Shown here piece after piece: positions 5,691-7,580 of a stretch of DNA of 7,580 nt (within the stretch, counting starts at the first letter, position 1; every line of letters begins with the position of its first letter). The stretch lies in NCBI GenBank assembly GCA_905200565.1, contig CAJKKX010000103.1:1-7580 (forward strand), in the 5' to 3' direction. This DNA is from an uncultured Lachnospiraceae bacterium (GTDB lineage: Bacteria > Bacillota_A > Clostridia > Lachnospirales > Lachnospiraceae). The position numbers were made by a program, and so were the translations under genes. Below the pieces are notes generated by a model that was not told where the DNA came from, did not search any database, and saw nothing but the letters and a program-made list of their open reading frames with translations.

Positions 5691-7497
5691 CTCTCTTTCT
5701 GAGCGTGGGGTCCAGGATTTTCTTGCGGATGCGCAGGCTGTTCGGGGTAACCTCCAGAAGCTCGTCCGTATCGATGAATTCAAGCGCCTGCTCCAGACTC
5801 AGTACCTTTGGAGGAGTCAGCTTCAGGGCTTCGTCGGCGGAGGAGGAACGCGTATTCGTAAGGTGCTTGGTCTTACATACATTCAGCTCAATATCTTCCG
5901 GTTTCGCACTCTGGCCGATGACCATGCCGGAGTAAACCTTCTCTCCCGGCCCGATAAAGAGAGTTCCGCGCTCCTGTGCGCTGAACAGACCGTAGGTCAC
6001 GGATTCTCCGGCCTCGAAAGCGATCAGGCTGCCCTGCTTCCGGTACTGGATGTCGCCCTTATACGGCGCATATCCGTCGAAAGAGGTATTCAGGACGCCA
6101 TTTCCCTTCGTATCGGTCAGAAATTCCCCACGGTATCCGATCAGGCCGCGGGAAGGAATTGAAAATTCCAGCCTGGTATAGCCGCCTCCGGCCAGGCTCA
6201 TGCCCTGCAATTCACCCTTTCTAAGACTCAGCTTCTGAATCACGGCGCCGGAAAATTCTTCGGGGACGTCCACATACGCCAGCTCCATTGGCTCCAGCTT
6301 TTGTCCGCGCTCGTCCTGATGGTAAAGAACTTCTGCTTTGCTGACGGCAAATTCATAACCTTCCCGGCGCATATTTTCAATAAGGACAGACAGATGAAGC
6401 TCCCCGCGTCCGGAAACCTTGAAAGATTCTGTGTTTTCCGTCTCTTCCACACGCAGGCTCACATCGGTATTCAGCTCACGGAACAGGCGGTCGCGCAGAT
6501 GGCGGGAAGTGACAAATTTTCCTTCCTGCCCGGCCAGCGGGCTGTCATTGACGATAAAATACATCGCGATGGTAGGCTCTGAAATCTTCTGGAACGGAAT
6601 GGCTTCCACATGCTCCGGGTCGCAGAGGGTGTCGCCGATGTGCAGATCTGCGATACCGGAAATGGCTACGATAGAACCGACGGAAGCCTGAGATACCTCC
6701 ACTTTATTCAGACCGTCAAATTCATAAAGCTTGCTGATCTTTACCTTTTTCTGCTTGTCCGGGTCATGATGGTTTACCATGATACACTCCTGGTTTACTT
6801 TAATCGTACCATTATCCACCTTGCCCACGCCGATGCGCCCGACATATTCATTATAATCAATCGTGCTGATGAGTACCTGAGTTCCGGCGTTTTCATCACC
6901 TTCCGGGGCGGGAATGGCGTCCAGAATCGTCTCGAACAAAGGCGTCATATCCTTTGGCTCATCTGTCAGATTCCGCACGGCATAGCCGGCTTTGGCGGAC
7001 GCATAGAGGAAAGGACAGTCAAGCTGGGCGTCGGAAGCGTCCAGATCCATGAGCAGTTCCAGAACCTCGTCGACGACCTCTTCCGGACGTGCTTCCGGAC
7101 GGTCGATTTTATTGATGCAGACGATTACGGGCAGGTCAAGGTCAAGCGCTTTTCGGAGCACAAATTTGGTCTGCGGCATGGAACCCTCGAAAGCGTCCAC
7201 CAGAAGAATGACGCCGTTTACCATTTTCAGCACACGCTCCACTTCGCCGCCGAAATCTGCGTGGCCCGGCGTGTCTACGATATTTATTTTTGTGTTTTTA
7301 TAAAAAACAGCCGTATTTTTGGACAGGATTGTGATTCCACGTTCACGTTCAAGATCATTGGAATCCATGACACGTTCCGCAACCTCCTGATTGGCGCGAA
7401 AGACGCCGCTCTGCTTTAAAAGTTCATCGACCAGCGTCGTCTTGCCATGATCTACATGGGCGATAATCGCGACATTACGAACATCTTCTCTTTTCAT
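5671..7497 (-). CDS. typA: Translational GTPase TypA/BipA
   Basis: TypA/BipA is an EF-G-like GTPase that binds the ribosome and helps large-subunit assembly, most clearly under cold and other stress. The 608-residue product is full length. The GTPase motifs are complete: AHVDHGKT (13-20, P-loop), RERGITI (51-57, switch I), DTPGHADF (75-82, switch II), NKID (129-132) and SAKA (167-170). The EF-G-like domains 2, 3 and 5 and the TypA-specific C-terminal domain follow, with SGRGELHLSVLIE and PSRGLIGYRGEFLT visible. The start MKREDVRNVAIIAHVDHGKT is the canonical family N-terminus. Its ribosome binding site is weak: only AGAGAG (7509-7514, read on the minus strand), 11 bases upstream, in a purine-rich run. 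It is convergent with spoIIR and overlaps its end; no terminator lies between them. A copy of the 52-base repeat lies in its leader or promoter region. Confidence 0.97.
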   Translation of the reverse strand: MKREDVRNVAIIAHVDHGKTTLVDELLKQSGVFRANQEVAERVMDSNDLERERGITILSKNTAVFYKNTKINIVDTPGHADFGGEVERVLKMVNGVILLVDAFEGSMPQTKFVLRKALDLDLPVIVCINKIDRPEARPEEVVDEVLELLMDLDASDAQLDCPFLYASAKAGYAVRNLTDEPKDMTPLFETILDAIPAPEGDENAGTQVLISTIDYNEYVGRIGVGKVDNGTIKVNQECIMVNHHDPDKQKKVKISKLYEFDGLNKVEVSQASVGSIVAISGIADLHIGDTLCDPEHVEAIPFQKISEPTIAMYFIVNDSPLAGQEGKFVTSRHLRDRLFRELNTDVSLRVEETENTESFKVSGRGELHLSVLIENMRREGYEFAVSKAEVLYHQDERGQKLEPMELAYVDVPEEFSGAVIQKLSLRKGELQGMSLAGGGYTRLEFSIPSRGLIGYRGEFLTDTKGNGVLNTSFDGYAPYKGDIQYRKQGSLIAFEAGESVTYGLFSAQERGTLFIGPGEKVYSGMVIGQSAKPEDIELNVCKTKHLTNTRSSSADEALKLTPPKVLSLEQALEFIDTDELLEVTPNSLRIRKKILDPTLRKRAKINKK

Positions 7498-7521
7498 AGG
7501 TAATAAATCTCTCTTTCTTTC

Positions 7522-7573
7522 TCTTTTCGTAACTGTTCAGTACCTTCACAGTTCCGATGCAAAAATCCATGAA
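7522..7573 (-). repeat. 52-bp intergenic repeat, copy 2
   Basis: This is the second copy of the repeat at 1691-1742, on the minus strand, 24 bases upstream of the typA start. It matches copy 1 at 50 of 52 positions. Its hairpin is better than that of copy 1: AACTGT and ACAGTT pair perfectly around the 11-base loop GAAGGTACTGA, and CG/CG pairs extend the stem beyond one mismatch. Similarity ends at 7573, inside the window, so this boundary is real and not cut off by the window edge. In both copies the element is read in the same direction as the gene that follows it. Confidence 0.85.
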
Positions 7574-7580
7574 AATCGTC

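Noticed and set aside
6610..7419. 269-codon plus-strand open frame opposite typA
   Set aside because: It mirrors the typA codons, and the typA frame has complete GTPase motifs. There is no independent start signal or family likeness.
1691..7573. Composite transposon bounded by the 52-bp inverted repeats
   Set aside because: There is no transposase or integrase between them, the contents are core genes, and no target-site duplication is visible. A dispersed small repeat explains the pair better.

Overview
The window looks like a chromosomal segment of an endospore-forming Firmicute, most likely a class Clostridia member of Lachnospiraceae type. This is judged from the sporulation and germination genes, the non-mevalonate isoprenoid gene ispE, strong AGGAG-type ribosome binding sites and a moderate GC content (roughly 50% by eye). 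Genus and species cannot be fixed from the sequence alone. There is no phage gene, transposase, CRISPR array, tRNA or rRNA. The genes are ordinary core genes; the interesting material is in the short spaces between them.

Layout. (1) Bases 61-1683 hold a two-gene vegetative operon: ispE, then a GntR-family FCD regulator whose start overlaps the ispE stop by 8 bases. An extended -10 promoter lies at 61-88, and a perfect 12-base palindrome (103-114) sits between the likely transcription start and the ispE ribosome binding site, a good candidate operator for the regulator. (2) Bases 1684-1832 are non-coding and dense: one copy of a 52-base repeat, a perfect match to the sigma-G promoter pattern, and a strong terminator immediately after it. 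(3) Bases 1833-4983 hold a spore germinant receptor operon (A, B and C subunits) whose genes overlap as ATGA. The C subunit is about half the usual length and stops after the N-terminal domain. (4) Bases 4984-5690 hold spoIIR, the sporulation signal protein. It is preceded by a sigma-F-like promoter and by a potential long stem that would bury the spoIIR ribosome binding site, but only in messages reading in from the germination operon. (5) Bases 5671-7497 on the minus strand hold typA/bipA, whose 3' end overlaps the 3' end of spoIIR by 20 bases. (6) The second, inverted copy of the 52-base repeat lies upstream of typA at 7522-7573.

How they fit together. The four middle genes are expected to be expressed in the forespore: spoIIR early (sigma-F) and the germinant receptor late (sigma-G). 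Housekeeping genes flank them on both sides. The terminator at 1768-1801 and the stem at 4987-5043 both look placed to keep transcripts from crossing between these programmes. No whole new system was found. The best leads are the 52-base inverted repeat, the spoIIR leader switch, the GntR operator and the single-domain GerC.
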